Of a DNA stretch of 5,043 nucleotides, positions 1 to 5,043 are shown one piece after another. Within the stretch, counting starts at the first letter, position 1. The number at the start of each line of letters is the position of its first letter. The notes below the pieces were generated by a model. The model made no database searches, was not told the DNA's origin, and saw only the letters and a program-made list of their open reading frames with translations. Both the position numbers and the translations under genes were made by a program. The DNA comes from Chloroflexota bacterium (lineage in GTDB: Bacteria; Chloroflexota; Dehalococcoidia; Bin125), in assembly GCA_027296805.1 (NCBI GenBank), contig JAPUIR010000107.1, positions 1-5,043 of the forward strand, read 5' to 3'.

Positions 1-2
1 AC

Positions 3-95
3 AAGGGGCTCTCCGGCGTACGCGACGCCCTGCTCGGTTGGTTGGCGCAAGCCGAGCAGCCCGCATCGTCCCCGCGCGCAGGCCAGCGGGACTAG
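3..95 (+). CDS. C-terminal fragment of an upstream rightward gene (unrecognised)
   Basis: Frame 3 is open from the window edge to a TAG at 93-95 and encodes about 30 residues, starting KGLSGVRDALLGWLAQAEQ and ending in a polar PASSPRAGQRD tail. The first part looks like an amphipathic helix followed by a disordered end, a plausible protein C-terminus. 25 of 30 codons end in G or C, but another frame scores almost as high, so codon position alone does not prove coding. The placement supports it: the stop falls exactly at the stop of the convergent hydrolase gene, as in tail-to-tail gene pairs. No family can be named from this fragment. Confidence 0.35.
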   Translation, partial: KGLSGVRDALLGWLAQAEQPASSPRAGQRD

Positions 96-931
96 GCCGA
101 CGGCTCCCAGCGCTGCGTCCCGTCCACCGTCACGACATGCCCGACGCTGGGGAACGGGAAATGGTTCGTCGCGATGGCGGTGCCATCCCGCTCCGCCCGC
201 TCCCAGATCCCCCGCCGGGACCTCCGGGCGGTCACCTTGTCGACGTCGGCCCCGATGCACCACTCCGGCTCGCCCACCTGGAGCGGGGAATGTGCGGCGT
301 CCCCCAGCAGGATCACGGCCTCGCTCCCGCTGCTCAGCAAGAACGAGACGTGACCGGGCGTGTGCCCCGGCGTGGGGAGCGTCACGACTTCGCGGGTCAG
401 CGCGTGCTCGCCTTCGACGAAGTCCCACAAGCCCGCCTCGGTGATGGGGTCCAGCACGGTCGCACGATCGGATGCCGCGTTCTCGGCGCCCCCCGCCCAA
501 TAGTCCCACTCCGTTTGCTGAACTACGTGGCGGGCGTTGGGGAAGAGCGGCATGGGCTTGCCATCCCGATCGACGGTGTTCCACCCCGTGTGGTCGAAAT
601 GGAGGTGAGTGAAGGCAACGATGTCGATCTCGTCCGGGCTGACCCCGGCCTCCTGCAGCACTGCAGGCAGGGCAGGCTCGTCTTGCACGGGGAACACGGT
701 GGGGCGGTTGCCAATCCCTGTGTCGACTAGGATCGTCTGTCCCTCGCTGCGGATCAGCCACTGGGTCAGGCTGAGCGTCAGCTGACCATCGGTCGTGAGG
801 TGCTCGGGGTACGCGTTCCAGGCGCCGTCCTCGACTTCGTCGAAGAAGTCGCCTGGCGGGATCAGCGCCCAGGTGTCCTGCAGCGCCACGAGCTCGGCCT
901 CGCCGATGGAAATCCGATGCAGCTTGCTCAT
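92..931 (-). CDS. MBL-fold metallo-hydrolase (AHL-lactonase/AiiA-like branch)
   Basis: This is a 279-residue metallo-beta-lactamase-fold hydrolase, expected to use two metal ions, usually zinc, to open an ester, lactone or similar bond. The hallmark THLHFDHTG lies at residues 108-116, giving H109, H111, D113 and H114. The later ligands are H190 in TPGHTPGH, D211 in LLGDAAH and H257 in ATNHFPF, so the full metal set is present. An N-terminal strand region with LVDTGIG (68-74) and a cap segment around 135-180 (WDYWAGG) resemble AiiA-type lactonases and methyl-parathion-hydrolase relatives. No signal peptide is visible, so it is probably cytoplasmic. The ATG start is supported by GGAGG at 939-943, seven bases upstream. 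It is divergent from the DinB gene and its stop overlaps the end of the preceding rightward frame. The fold is secure. The substrate is not: quorum-sensing lactones are only one possibility. Confidence 0.93.
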   Translation of the reverse strand: MSKLHRISIGEAELVALQDTWALIPPGDFFDEVEDGAWNAYPEHLTTDGQLTLSLTQWLIRSEGQTILVDTGIGNRPTVFPVQDEPALPAVLQEAGVSPDEIDIVAFTHLHFDHTGWNTVDRDGKPMPLFPNARHVVQQTEWDYWAGGAENAASDRATVLDPITEAGLWDFVEGEHALTREVVTLPTPGHTPGHVSFLLSSGSEAVILLGDAAHSPLQVGEPEWCIGADVDKVTARRSRRGIWERAERDGTAIATNHFPFPSVGHVVTVDGTQRWEPSA

Positions 932-1124
932 CTCGCCGCCTCCAATTTGCCCACGGGGAACGGCCGCAGCGTGGGCAGCCTAGGGCATCCCTACGCCGGC
1001 GCTAGCATTCGTCGATCTTCTTGTTTCTCTGGGGACCACCCACCCATCACGGTGCGTCTCGCGGGCAACGGGACGCCGTTGACCGGCCTATCCTCATACT
1101 CCGACGATGCCCCCCGGAGCACCA
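932..1124. other. Divergent intergenic region between hydrolase and DinB genes
   Basis: These 193 bases must hold the promoters of both flanking genes. Three short palindromic elements follow one another: TAGGG-cat-CCCTA (981-993), CGCCGGCG (994-1001) and GCTAGC (1001-1006). They could be a regulator site but may be chance in GC-rich DNA. A TTGACC at 1079-1084 resembles a -35 box for the DinB gene, but nothing like a -10 box sits 16-18 bases further on; TATCCT and CATACT (1089-1100) are too close. I therefore make no promoter call. Confidence 0.4.
1116..1119 (+). promoter_or_regulatory. Ribosome binding site that sets the DinB start
   Basis: GGAG lies five bases before the ATG at 1125. An in-frame ATG at 1107 would put this GGAG inside the gene and has no purine-rich site of its own. 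The 1125 start is preferred and begins the protein METTAFVRQT, as expected for the first DinB helix. Confidence 0.65.
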
Positions 1125-1655
1125 ATGGAGACCACCGCCTTCGTCCGCCAGACCCTGCAACAGGCCCACGTCCGCCTCCGGGCCACCTGCGAGGGCCTCC
1201 GCGACGAACAAGCCCGCTGGCGCCCTGCCCCCCGCTCCAACAGCATCAGCTTCATCCTCTGGCACATCGCTCGGGTCGAAGACGAATTGGTCGCCGCCGA
1301 GACCGCCGTGCCCACCCTTTGGCAGCGTCATTGGCACGCCCGCTTGGGTCATCCCCTCGACACCCCTTCCCGCGACGAGCGCGAAATCCTTCTCGGTCTC
1401 GAGCTGCCCCCGCTCGACGATCTCCGCGCCTTCCTCGACGAGACCTATTCCGAGTGCCGCGGCTTCCTCGATACCCTCACCGATCCGGACCTCGACCGCG
1501 CCTCGCGCGTCTGGCCCGGCCGCCCCCTCGCCACGTCCCTCCGCCATCTCGCCACTCACAAGAACAACCACCACGGCCAAGTCGACTACCTCCGCGGCCT
1601 GCAGGACCAGAACTGGGACCTGCCTCCCGGCACCGGCGTCGTCCTTGACGACTAA
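1125..1655 (+). CDS. DinB-family putative metal-dependent protein
   Basis: The product has 176 residues, a normal length for a DinB/DUF664-type four-helix bundle. The expected histidine triad is visible: H47 in LWHIARVEDEL, and H145 and H149 in ATHKNNHHGQVDYLRGL, the HxxxH on the last helix. In this superfamily the three His bind a divalent metal. Known members include bacillithiol- and mycothiol-dependent transferases and isomerases, but most, like this one, have no known reaction. It is predicted to be cytoplasmic with no membrane segment. Codon choice differs from the next gene: 16 of 25 leucines are CTC and only 4 CTG, against 6 and 13 of 23 in the quinone oxidoreductase gene. It is preceded by a divergent hydrolase gene and followed by a 222-base gap, so it is probably transcribed alone. 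The family is quite sure; the activity is unknown. Confidence 0.88.
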   Translation: METTAFVRQTLQQAHVRLRATCEGLRDEQARWRPAPRSNSISFILWHIARVEDELVAAETAVPTLWQRHWHARLGHPLDTPSRDEREILLGLELPPLDDLRAFLDETYSECRGFLDTLTDPDLDRASRVWPGRPLATSLRHLATHKNNHHGQVDYLRGLQDQNWDLPPGTGVVLDD

Positions 1656-1769
1656 TCGCTGGTCCCACGCCTTCAGGAGAGCTCGTCATGCGGCAGCGGC
1701 CCGCCGCGATCAGCGTCAGAAGGACAAGGCACCTGCAACGTTCTATGAACTCCCTCAAGCCGCCCGAAC

Positions 1770-1793
1770 CGTTCCGGCTGGAACGAAGCCGGA
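1770..1793 (+). other. Two overlapping, mutually exclusive hairpins
   Basis: CGTTCC (1770-1775) pairs perfectly with GGAACG (1780-1785) around a GGCT loop. Alternatively TCCGGCT (1773-1779) pairs perfectly with AGCCGGA (1787-1793) around a seven-base loop. The two stems share bases and cannot form together. They lie about 85 bases before the start of the quinone oxidoreductase gene. Such an arrangement can act as an attenuator or anti-attenuator, but there is no U-tract after the second stem, so a regulatory role is only a guess. Confidence 0.35.
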
Positions 1794-1864
1794 GCGCTAC
1801 TCTGCGCGGGTGCCCGAGGCATGCGTGAGGCGAACCTCAGACTGTTCGAGCCTCCGTTGAGTTG

Positions 1865-1870
1865 AAGGAG
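1865..1870 (+). promoter_or_regulatory. Ribosome binding site that sets the quinone oxidoreductase start
   Basis: AAGGAG lies seven bases before the ATG at 1878 and only four before an adjacent in-frame GTG at 1875. The ATG is the better start, giving MRGVGVVEFG rather than an extra leading Met. Confidence 0.7.
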
Positions 1871-1877
1871 CATCGTG

Positions 1878-2816
1878 ATGCGAGGAGTTGGCGTCGTTGA
1901 GTTCGGGGGGCCGGAGGCGCTGCAGGTCGTCGATCTGCCTGAGGTGCACGCCGGGCCGGGGGAGGTCCGGATTCGGGTACACGCCGCGACGGTCAACCCG
2001 ACCGACACGTACGTACGCAACGGCGACCGAGCCGAAGCACTGCGGAAGGATCCGCCCCCGTACATTCCCGGCATGGATGCAGCCGGTGTCGTGGATGAGG
2101 TCGGAGCCGACGCGTCGACGGATCTCGCCGTGGGCGATGCGGTGATGGCGATGGTGATCCCGAGCGGGAGTCACGGAGCGTACCGGGAAAGCATTGTTCT
2201 CGCCGCCGATGCGGTCGTACGGACGCCGGCGGGTTCCACACACGCGGAGGCGTCCACGCTTCCCATGAACGGGCTGACCGCGCGCCAGTCGCTTGACCAA
2301 CTGGCACTGCAACCCGGGCAAACGATCGCGGTGACCGGCGCGGCGGGCTGCTACGGGGGCTACGTCGTTCAGCTCGCGAAGGCCGAGGGCCTGCGTGTGA
2401 TCGCGGACGCTTCCTCCGCCGATGAGCAACTGGTGCGGGATCTGGGGGCAGACGTGGTGGTGCCCCGCGGAGACGACATCGCGGTTCAGATTCGCAAGGT
2501 TGCGCCCGAGGGCGTCGATGCTCTCGCGGACGGCGCGGTGCAAAACGAACTCGCCACGGGCGCCGTGCGGGACGGGGGCGGTTTCGCGTCCGTGCGCGGT
2601 TGGCAGGGGAGCGGCGAGCGGGGCATCGTCCACCACGTGACGATGGTCGCCACTTACGACCATCGCGCCGATCTGCTGGACCGGCTGCGGCAGCAAACCG
2701 AGGAGGGGCTGCTCTCGCTTCGCGTCGCGGCGTCGTACGAGCCGGAGGACGCGGCCGACGCGCATCGCCGGCTTGAGGCCGGCGGCACGCGTGGGCGCTG
2801 CGTGATCGTGTTTTAG
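1878..2816 (+). CDS. NADPH:quinone oxidoreductase-like MDR protein (zinc-independent)
   Basis: This 312-residue medium-chain dehydrogenase/reductase probably passes hydride from NADPH to a quinone or an activated C=C bond in the cytoplasm. Residues 1-125 form the GroES-like substrate domain: FGGPEALQVVDLPE at 9-22, the family motif VNPTDTYVRNG at 39-49 and YIPGMDAAGVV at 62-72. The Rossmann domain follows, with TGAAGCYGGYVVQLAK at 153-168 as the AxxGxxG-type dinucleotide loop and LGADVVVPRG at 189-198. The C-terminal half ends normally at RCVIVF. The four-Cys structural-zinc segment of alcohol dehydrogenases is absent, which puts it in the quinone oxidoreductase/enoyl reductase branch. Length and domain order are normal and no frameshift is seen. 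It stands alone on its strand, behind a hairpin-bearing leader and ahead of a terminator-like hairpin. The substrate is unknown. Confidence 0.92.
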   Translation: MRGVGVVEFGGPEALQVVDLPEVHAGPGEVRIRVHAATVNPTDTYVRNGDRAEALRKDPPPYIPGMDAAGVVDEVGADASTDLAVGDAVMAMVIPSGSHGAYRESIVLAADAVVRTPAGSTHAEASTLPMNGLTARQSLDQLALQPGQTIAVTGAAGCYGGYVVQLAKAEGLRVIADASSADEQLVRDLGADVVVPRGDDIAVQIRKVAPEGVDALADGAVQNELATGAVRDGGGFASVRGWQGSGERGIVHHVTMVATYDHRADLLDRLRQQTEEGLLSLRVAASYEPEDAADAHRRLEAGGTRGRCVIVF

Positions 2817-2820
2817 GGTC

Positions 2821-2860
2821 CGGCTCCGGAACGCCGCTGGCGGCGGCCTCGGAGTCGTTT
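2821..2860 (+). terminator. Hairpin between convergent genes, possible terminator
   Basis: Starting four bases after the quinone oxidoreductase stop, CGGCTCCG (2821-2828) pairs with CGGAGTCG (2850-2857) with one G-U pair. Inside it, CGCCG (2832-2836) pairs with CGGCG (2841-2845) around a CTGG loop. TTT follows directly and then CGCTCTT, a weak and broken T-tract, so termination of the rightward gene is plausible but not certain. On the other strand the hairpin has no T-run, so it is less likely to stop the leftward operon. Confidence 0.5.
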
Positions 2861-2876
2861 CGCTCTTGGTCCCTCT

Positions 2877-3356
2877 TCAGGCGCCGCGCTCAACCCCGCT
2901 GTCGGAGTTGGCTGGGCGTCGCTTGACGAGGTAGGCGTGCGTACCCTCCAGGACCGTCTCCCCCCGCTGATTCGTGATCCGGCTCGTCAACCGCACCAGA
3001 CCAACGTTTCGCTTGGGGATGAGCTCGCTGACCTCGAGTGCGGGCGCGATGGTGTCGCCGATCAAGACCGGCTGCAGAAAACGCGCCGACTGTTCGACGA
3101 AGGCCACGATCGACTCCTCGATCAAGGGCGAGAGACTCGACGCGCCCGCCGCGGTCATCGCGGAGAGGAGCAATCCGTGCGCGACCCGGCCTCCGAAGCG
3201 CGTGGACTTGGCGTACTCGTCGTCGTAGTGGATCGGATGGCTGTCACCGGTGAGCCCGGAGAAGAAAAGGAAGTGCGCGTCCGTGATGGTCTTCGAGGGA
3301 CTGCGGAAGGTCTCGCCCAGTTGGAAGTCCTCAAAGTAGAGCGTGGTGGAGTCCAT
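2877..3356 (-). CDS. MaoC-family hydratase/dehydratase (single hotdog domain)
   Basis: The product is 159 residues, the usual size of a stand-alone MaoC-like (R)-specific enoyl-CoA hydratase, which adds water across a 2-enoyl-CoA double bond. The signature reads FSGLTGDSHPIHYDDEYA (32-49), with catalytic D38 and H43; the usual Asn two residues after the Asp is His (H40), a variant I believe occurs in the family. FGGRVAHGLLL (54-64) is the following hydratase-motif segment, and a hotdog strand pattern runs to ETVLEGTHAYLVKRR near the end. The frame stays open far upstream, but that part is an overlap with the Rid gene. The true start is the ATG at 3356, backed by GGAG at 3363-3366 six bases away. 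It is the last gene of a three-gene leftward unit, 11 bases after the Rid stop. The exact acyl-CoA substrate is unknown. Confidence 0.9.
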   Translation of the reverse strand: MDSTTLYFEDFQLGETFRSPSKTITDAHFLFFSGLTGDSHPIHYDDEYAKSTRFGGRVAHGLLLSAMTAAGASSLSPLIEESIVAFVEQSARFLQPVLIGDTIAPALEVSELIPKRNVGLVRLTSRITNQRGETVLEGTHAYLVKRRPANSDSGVERGA

Positions 3357-3367
3357 CGTTGTCTCCG

Positions 3368-3766
3368 CTACCCGTCGTCGTCCAAGACCGCGACGGCGTC
3401 GATCTCGATCAGAGCCCCCGGACGGAGCAACTCCTTGACGACGATGCCCGTTGCGGCTGGAAACCCGTGTGGGAACACCTCGCGACGGACGCCCGCCGTG
3501 TCGCGGTAGTTCTCCGTCGTCACGATGTAGTCGACGGTCTTCACGATGTCGTCGAGGCTGCCGCCCACGGCTCGGAGGATCTCCTCGATCTGGCCGAAGA
3601 TGTGGCGAGTCTGCGCCACAATGTCGCCCTCGCCGATCAGGTTGCCCTCCTCGTCGGTGGCGGTGAGTCCCGAGATGAAGAGCAGGTTCCCCTTCCGAAC
3701 CGCGGGCGAGAAGGTGTAGCGCTCGTAGCGAGGCCAACCGGGGTTGACGATCTCAAGACTGGGCAC
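3368..3766 (-). CDS. RidA/YjgF-family protein lacking the catalytic arginine
   Basis: This 132-residue Rid-family protein probably forms a trimer in the cytoplasm. Family landmarks are FISGLTATDEEGNLIGEGDI (30-49), IVAQTRHIFGQIEEILRAVG (49-68), LDDIVKTVDYI (71-81) and the C-terminal LIEIDAVAV (119-127). In true RidA an Arg (R105 in E. coli, in FPARSCVEV) anchors the carboxylate of the 2-aminoacrylate substrate. Here the aligned segment is FPAATGIVV, with Ala at residue 105. The Glu of the EIEA motif is kept (E121). It therefore belongs with Rid subfamilies that lack the Arg and are not expected to be general enamine/imine deaminases; some such members sit in catabolic operons. The start is GTG. 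It lies 18 bases after the upstream gene's stop, in the same frame, and 11 bases before the MaoC gene, whose ribosome site overlaps this region. Confidence 0.92.
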   Translation of the reverse strand: MPSLEIVNPGWPRYERYTFSPAVRKGNLLFISGLTATDEEGNLIGEGDIVAQTRHIFGQIEEILRAVGGSLDDIVKTVDYIVTTENYRDTAGVRREVFPHGFPAATGIVVKELLRPGALIEIDAVAVLDDDG

Positions 3767-3769
3767 AGG

Positions 3770-3775
3770 ACCTCC
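3770..3775 (-). promoter_or_regulatory. Ribosome binding site for the GTG-started Rid gene
   Basis: On the minus strand GGAGGT stands three bases before the GTG at 3766. An in-frame stop (3785-3787) lies six codons upstream with no ATG between, so GTG is the only reasonable start. The spacing is on the short side. Confidence 0.65.
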
Positions 3776-3784
3776 GGGGGTGAG

Positions 3785-4420
3785 CTAGCGCTTCCGCTTC
3801 GAAGGCTTGCGGGCGCCCGCCTTGCGCCGCGCGCGGCCGTTGGGGCTGGGCTTCGCCTTGAGCTCCGCGACGCTCGCCTGCATCGCGTCAACCTGCCCCT
3901 GAAGTTGCTCGACCGCGCTGCAGACGTCCGCGAGCGTTACCTCGTCCATCGAATCGGGCTTGGCTCCCGGCTTCAGGGCCTGGTAGCAGCCCAGCAAGAG
4001 GCGACCGCTGTCACGCTCCTCGCCCACGAAGCGGCCGAGCAGGGCGCTGGTTTGGATGTCGATGCTGTTGTCCTCGAACATCGCCGGGAACGGGTCGGCT
4101 GTGTCCTCCCCGGGCTCGAGCAGGGCCGCGAGCCCCAAGTCCTGGAACTTTTCGAGATCCGTGCGGTCGGAACCGGCGATCTCAACCTTGCCGGCGAGTT
4201 CCGCGTCGACCGAAGGTTCGAGGACGAAGCCCAGCTCGCAGATGCGCTTCTCGAAGGCAAGGCCGTGCTCGGACTCGCGCAAGGCAACAACATTGAGGAC
4301 CTGCGCGACGTCCGGGTCGTCGGTGCTGTCGGCCCAGGCCCGCAAGTACTGACCGGCGCCGGCCTCGCCCTGAGCGATCCGCTTCAACAACGGGAGATAG
4401 GTTGGGGACTCGTCGGTCAT
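3785..4420 (-). CDS. Hypothetical helical protein, possibly ferritin-like, with a basic C-terminal tail
   Basis: I do not recognise this 211-residue protein. The N-terminal third (about 8-65) reads as two helices, with E19 in QGEAGAGQYL and an ExxH pair, E49 and H52, in LRESEHGLAFEKR. That is the helix A/B iron-ligand pattern of ferritin-like and rubrerythrin proteins. A matching second pair is not clear: residues 130-150 (FVGEERDSGRLLLGCYQAL) offer E134 and E135 but no ExxH. A charged, acidic middle (80-125) includes a turn at EPGEDTADPFP. Residues 161-190 look like a coiled coil (VCSAVEQLQGQVDAMQ). The last 21 residues are highly basic, 10 of 21 being Lys or Arg, and could bind nucleic acid or acidic partners. 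ATG start; AAGGA at 4429-4433 lies eight bases upstream. It is first in a tight unit with the Rid and MaoC genes. The ferritin-like reading is tentative. Confidence 0.8.
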   Translation of the reverse strand: MTDESPTYLPLLKRIAQGEAGAGQYLRAWADSTDDPDVAQVLNVVALRESEHGLAFEKRICELGFVLEPSVDAELAGKVEIAGSDRTDLEKFQDLGLAALLEPGEDTADPFPAMFEDNSIDIQTSALLGRFVGEERDSGRLLLGCYQALKPGAKPDSMDEVTLADVCSAVEQLQGQVDAMQASVAELKAKPSPNGRARRKAGARKPSKRKR

Positions 4421-4601
4421 GATTGCGATCCTTCCAGAATGGCACTCGTAGGCGCGGCGACAGACTAGCGCAGCGAGGCGAGGAACTCCCGGCGCCTGGC
4501 TCCTACGCCCCGCGACGCGCGTTGTCGACTATGAAGCGAGCTGCCCCGCCGCCATCAGAGAGCGCCCCGTCGTGACCCGATTCAGCAGGCCAGCGGGCCG
4601 G
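4421..4601 (-). other. Intergenic region upstream of the three-gene leftward unit
   Basis: These 181 bases separate the MDR dehydrogenase from the downstream unit and probably contain that unit's promoter. I see no good -35/-10 pair; a minus-strand TAGTCT (4462-4467) could be a -10 box but lacks a convincing -35. GGCC-cgct-GGCC just after the dehydrogenase stop is a four-base stem with no T-run, too weak to call a terminator. Nothing gene-like is seen. Confidence 0.4.
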
Positions 4602-5043
4602 TTAGGGCTCCACGACAACCTTGATCGACCCAGACGACTTGTCCGCCGCCGTCTGGAACGCCTGCGCGGCCTCGACCAGGGAAAAACGATGGGTCACGAG
4701 TGGCGCGAGCAAGGCCCGATCACGGTTGAGGAGATCGAGCGCGATCTGATGATCCGCATGCGGTCCAATGTAGGAGTACGCGAAGGGAACGACGATGCGC
4801 GGTTCCTTCAGCGTGAGCCCGTCTGCAGGCAAGCGCAGGTCTGACGTGAAGACGCCGAGCAGAGCGATCCGACCGCCGCGCCGGACGAGGCGGATCGCAT
4901 CGGCCAGCGTGTCGGCGCTCCCGCCGACCGTCTCGATCACCACATCCGGCGGCTGAGACTTGGCCCAGTCGTCAAGGGCGTGGAGTCCGTCCGCGTCGCT
5001 CCCGAACACCGCATCGGCGCCCAGCGTGCGTGCGGCCTCCGCC
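4602..5043 (-). CDS. MDR zinc-type alcohol dehydrogenase, C-terminal part (cut by window edge)
   Basis: The frame is open through the right edge, so the start lies outside the window; 146 residues up to the TAA are visible. The visible part begins AEAARTLGADAVFGSDADG, the region after the dinucleotide-binding loop. It continues with DVVIETVGG (33-41), the GGRIALLGVF strand (56-65), a mid-domain segment PFAYSYIGP (86-94) and the classic ending LVTHRFSLVEAAQAFQTA followed by GSIKVVVEP. This is the NAD(P)-binding and C-terminal half of a zinc-containing MDR dehydrogenase such as a threonine- or sorbitol-dehydrogenase-like protein. The zinc ligands would be in the missing N-terminal part, so zinc dependence is inferred from the C-terminal style. 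A GTG at 5009 could be mistaken for a start, but the homologous sequence runs on upstream of it. It is followed by a 181-base gap, so co-transcription with the next genes is uncertain. Confidence 0.9.
   Translation of the reverse strand, partial: AEAARTLGADAVFGSDADGLHALDDWAKSQPPDVVIETVGGSADTLADAIRLVRRGGRIALLGVFTSDLRLPADGLTLKEPRIVVPFAYSYIGPHADHQIALDLLNRDRALLAPLVTHRFSLVEAAQAFQTAADKSSGSIKVVVEP

Larger units (their letters stand above)
1656..1877 (+). other. Leader-like intergenic region upstream of the quinone oxidoreductase gene
   Basis: These 222 bases hold no convincing gene. A 46-codon frame from ATG 1688 to TGA 1828 has a fair AGGAG (1675-1679, eight bases upstream), but its Arg-rich product and repeated AGA/AGG codons are unlike the neighbouring genes, so I do not call it. 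The notable element is a pair of overlapping hairpins at 1770-1793, described separately. I see no clear -35/-10 pair for the downstream gene and no U-tract terminator for DinB. Confidence 0.4.

Noticed and set aside
1079..1100. Sigma-70 promoter TTGACC with TATCCT or CATACT
   Set aside because: The spacing is only 4 or 10 bases, too short for a functional -35/-10 pair.
1688..1828. 46-codon small gene in the DinB-quinone oxidoreductase gap
   Set aside because: The ribosome site is fair, but the product is Arg-rich with several AGA/AGG codons that the neighbouring genes avoid, and no similarity is recognised. It is kept only as a possible leader frame in the findings.
1021..1860. Rightward frames overlapping the DinB gene (also 800-1648)
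   Set aside because: They are Pro/Arg/Ser-rich alternative-frame readings of the DinB gene with no motif.
1797..2765. Long leftward open frame of 322 codons
   Set aside because: It is antisense to the well-supported quinone oxidoreductase gene and rich in Arg, His and Val without any family motif.
3357..3737. N-terminal extension of the MaoC frame by 127 residues
   Set aside because: The extension overlaps the Rid gene in another frame and is Arg/Gly/His-rich low-complexity sequence. The hotdog protein begins naturally at MDSTTLYFED with a ribosome site.
3359..4468. Long rightward open frame of 369 codons
   Set aside because: It lies antisense to the Rid gene and the basic-tailed gene. Its product shows the Arg/Val/Leu/Asp-rich pattern of antisense GC-rich DNA, has no recognisable motif, and the minus strand has a clear Rid family match with good ribosome sites.
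5007..5009. GTG as the start of the right-hand dehydrogenase
   Set aside because: The conserved sequence AEAARTLGADA continues upstream in the same frame to the window edge, so this codon is an internal valine.

Overview
The window comes from a high-GC bacterium: coding is dense, third codon positions are mostly G or C, and every complete gene has a recognisable purine-rich Shine-Dalgarno site. The phylum cannot be fixed from this stretch; Actinomycetota, Myxococcota, Chloroflexota and related environmental lineages all fit. There is no rRNA, tRNA, CRISPR array, transposase or phage gene, and the content reads as chromosomal small-molecule metabolism.

Left part (1-2816). The first 95 bases probably hold the last 30 codons of a rightward gene whose stop overlaps, through a shared CTAG, the stop of a leftward metallo-beta-lactamase-fold hydrolase (92-931). 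A 193-base intergenic region separates that gene from a divergent rightward DinB-family gene (1125-1655). Next is a 222-base leader-like gap with two mutually exclusive hairpins (1770-1793), then a rightward zinc-independent quinone-oxidoreductase-like MDR protein (1878-2816). A two-tier hairpin (2821-2857) lies between it and the convergent leftward genes.

Right part (2877-5043). All genes point left. In order of transcription they are: an MDR zinc-type alcohol dehydrogenase cut by the window edge (4602-5043); a 181-base gap; then a tight three-gene unit of an unrecognised ferritin-like or helical protein with a very basic tail (3785-4420), a RidA/YjgF-family protein with a GTG start (3368-3766), and a single-hotdog MaoC-type hydratase (2877-3356). 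Spacings of 18 and 11 bases suggest the last three are co-transcribed. MaoC plus Rid plus MDR enzymes suggests catabolism of a CoA-linked or nitrogen-containing organic compound, but no substrate can be named.

I see no clear new biological system. The points most worth a second look are the Rid protein with Ala at the position of the catalytic Arg, the unrecognised basic-tailed protein that leads the same operon, and the hairpin pair upstream of the quinone oxidoreductase gene.
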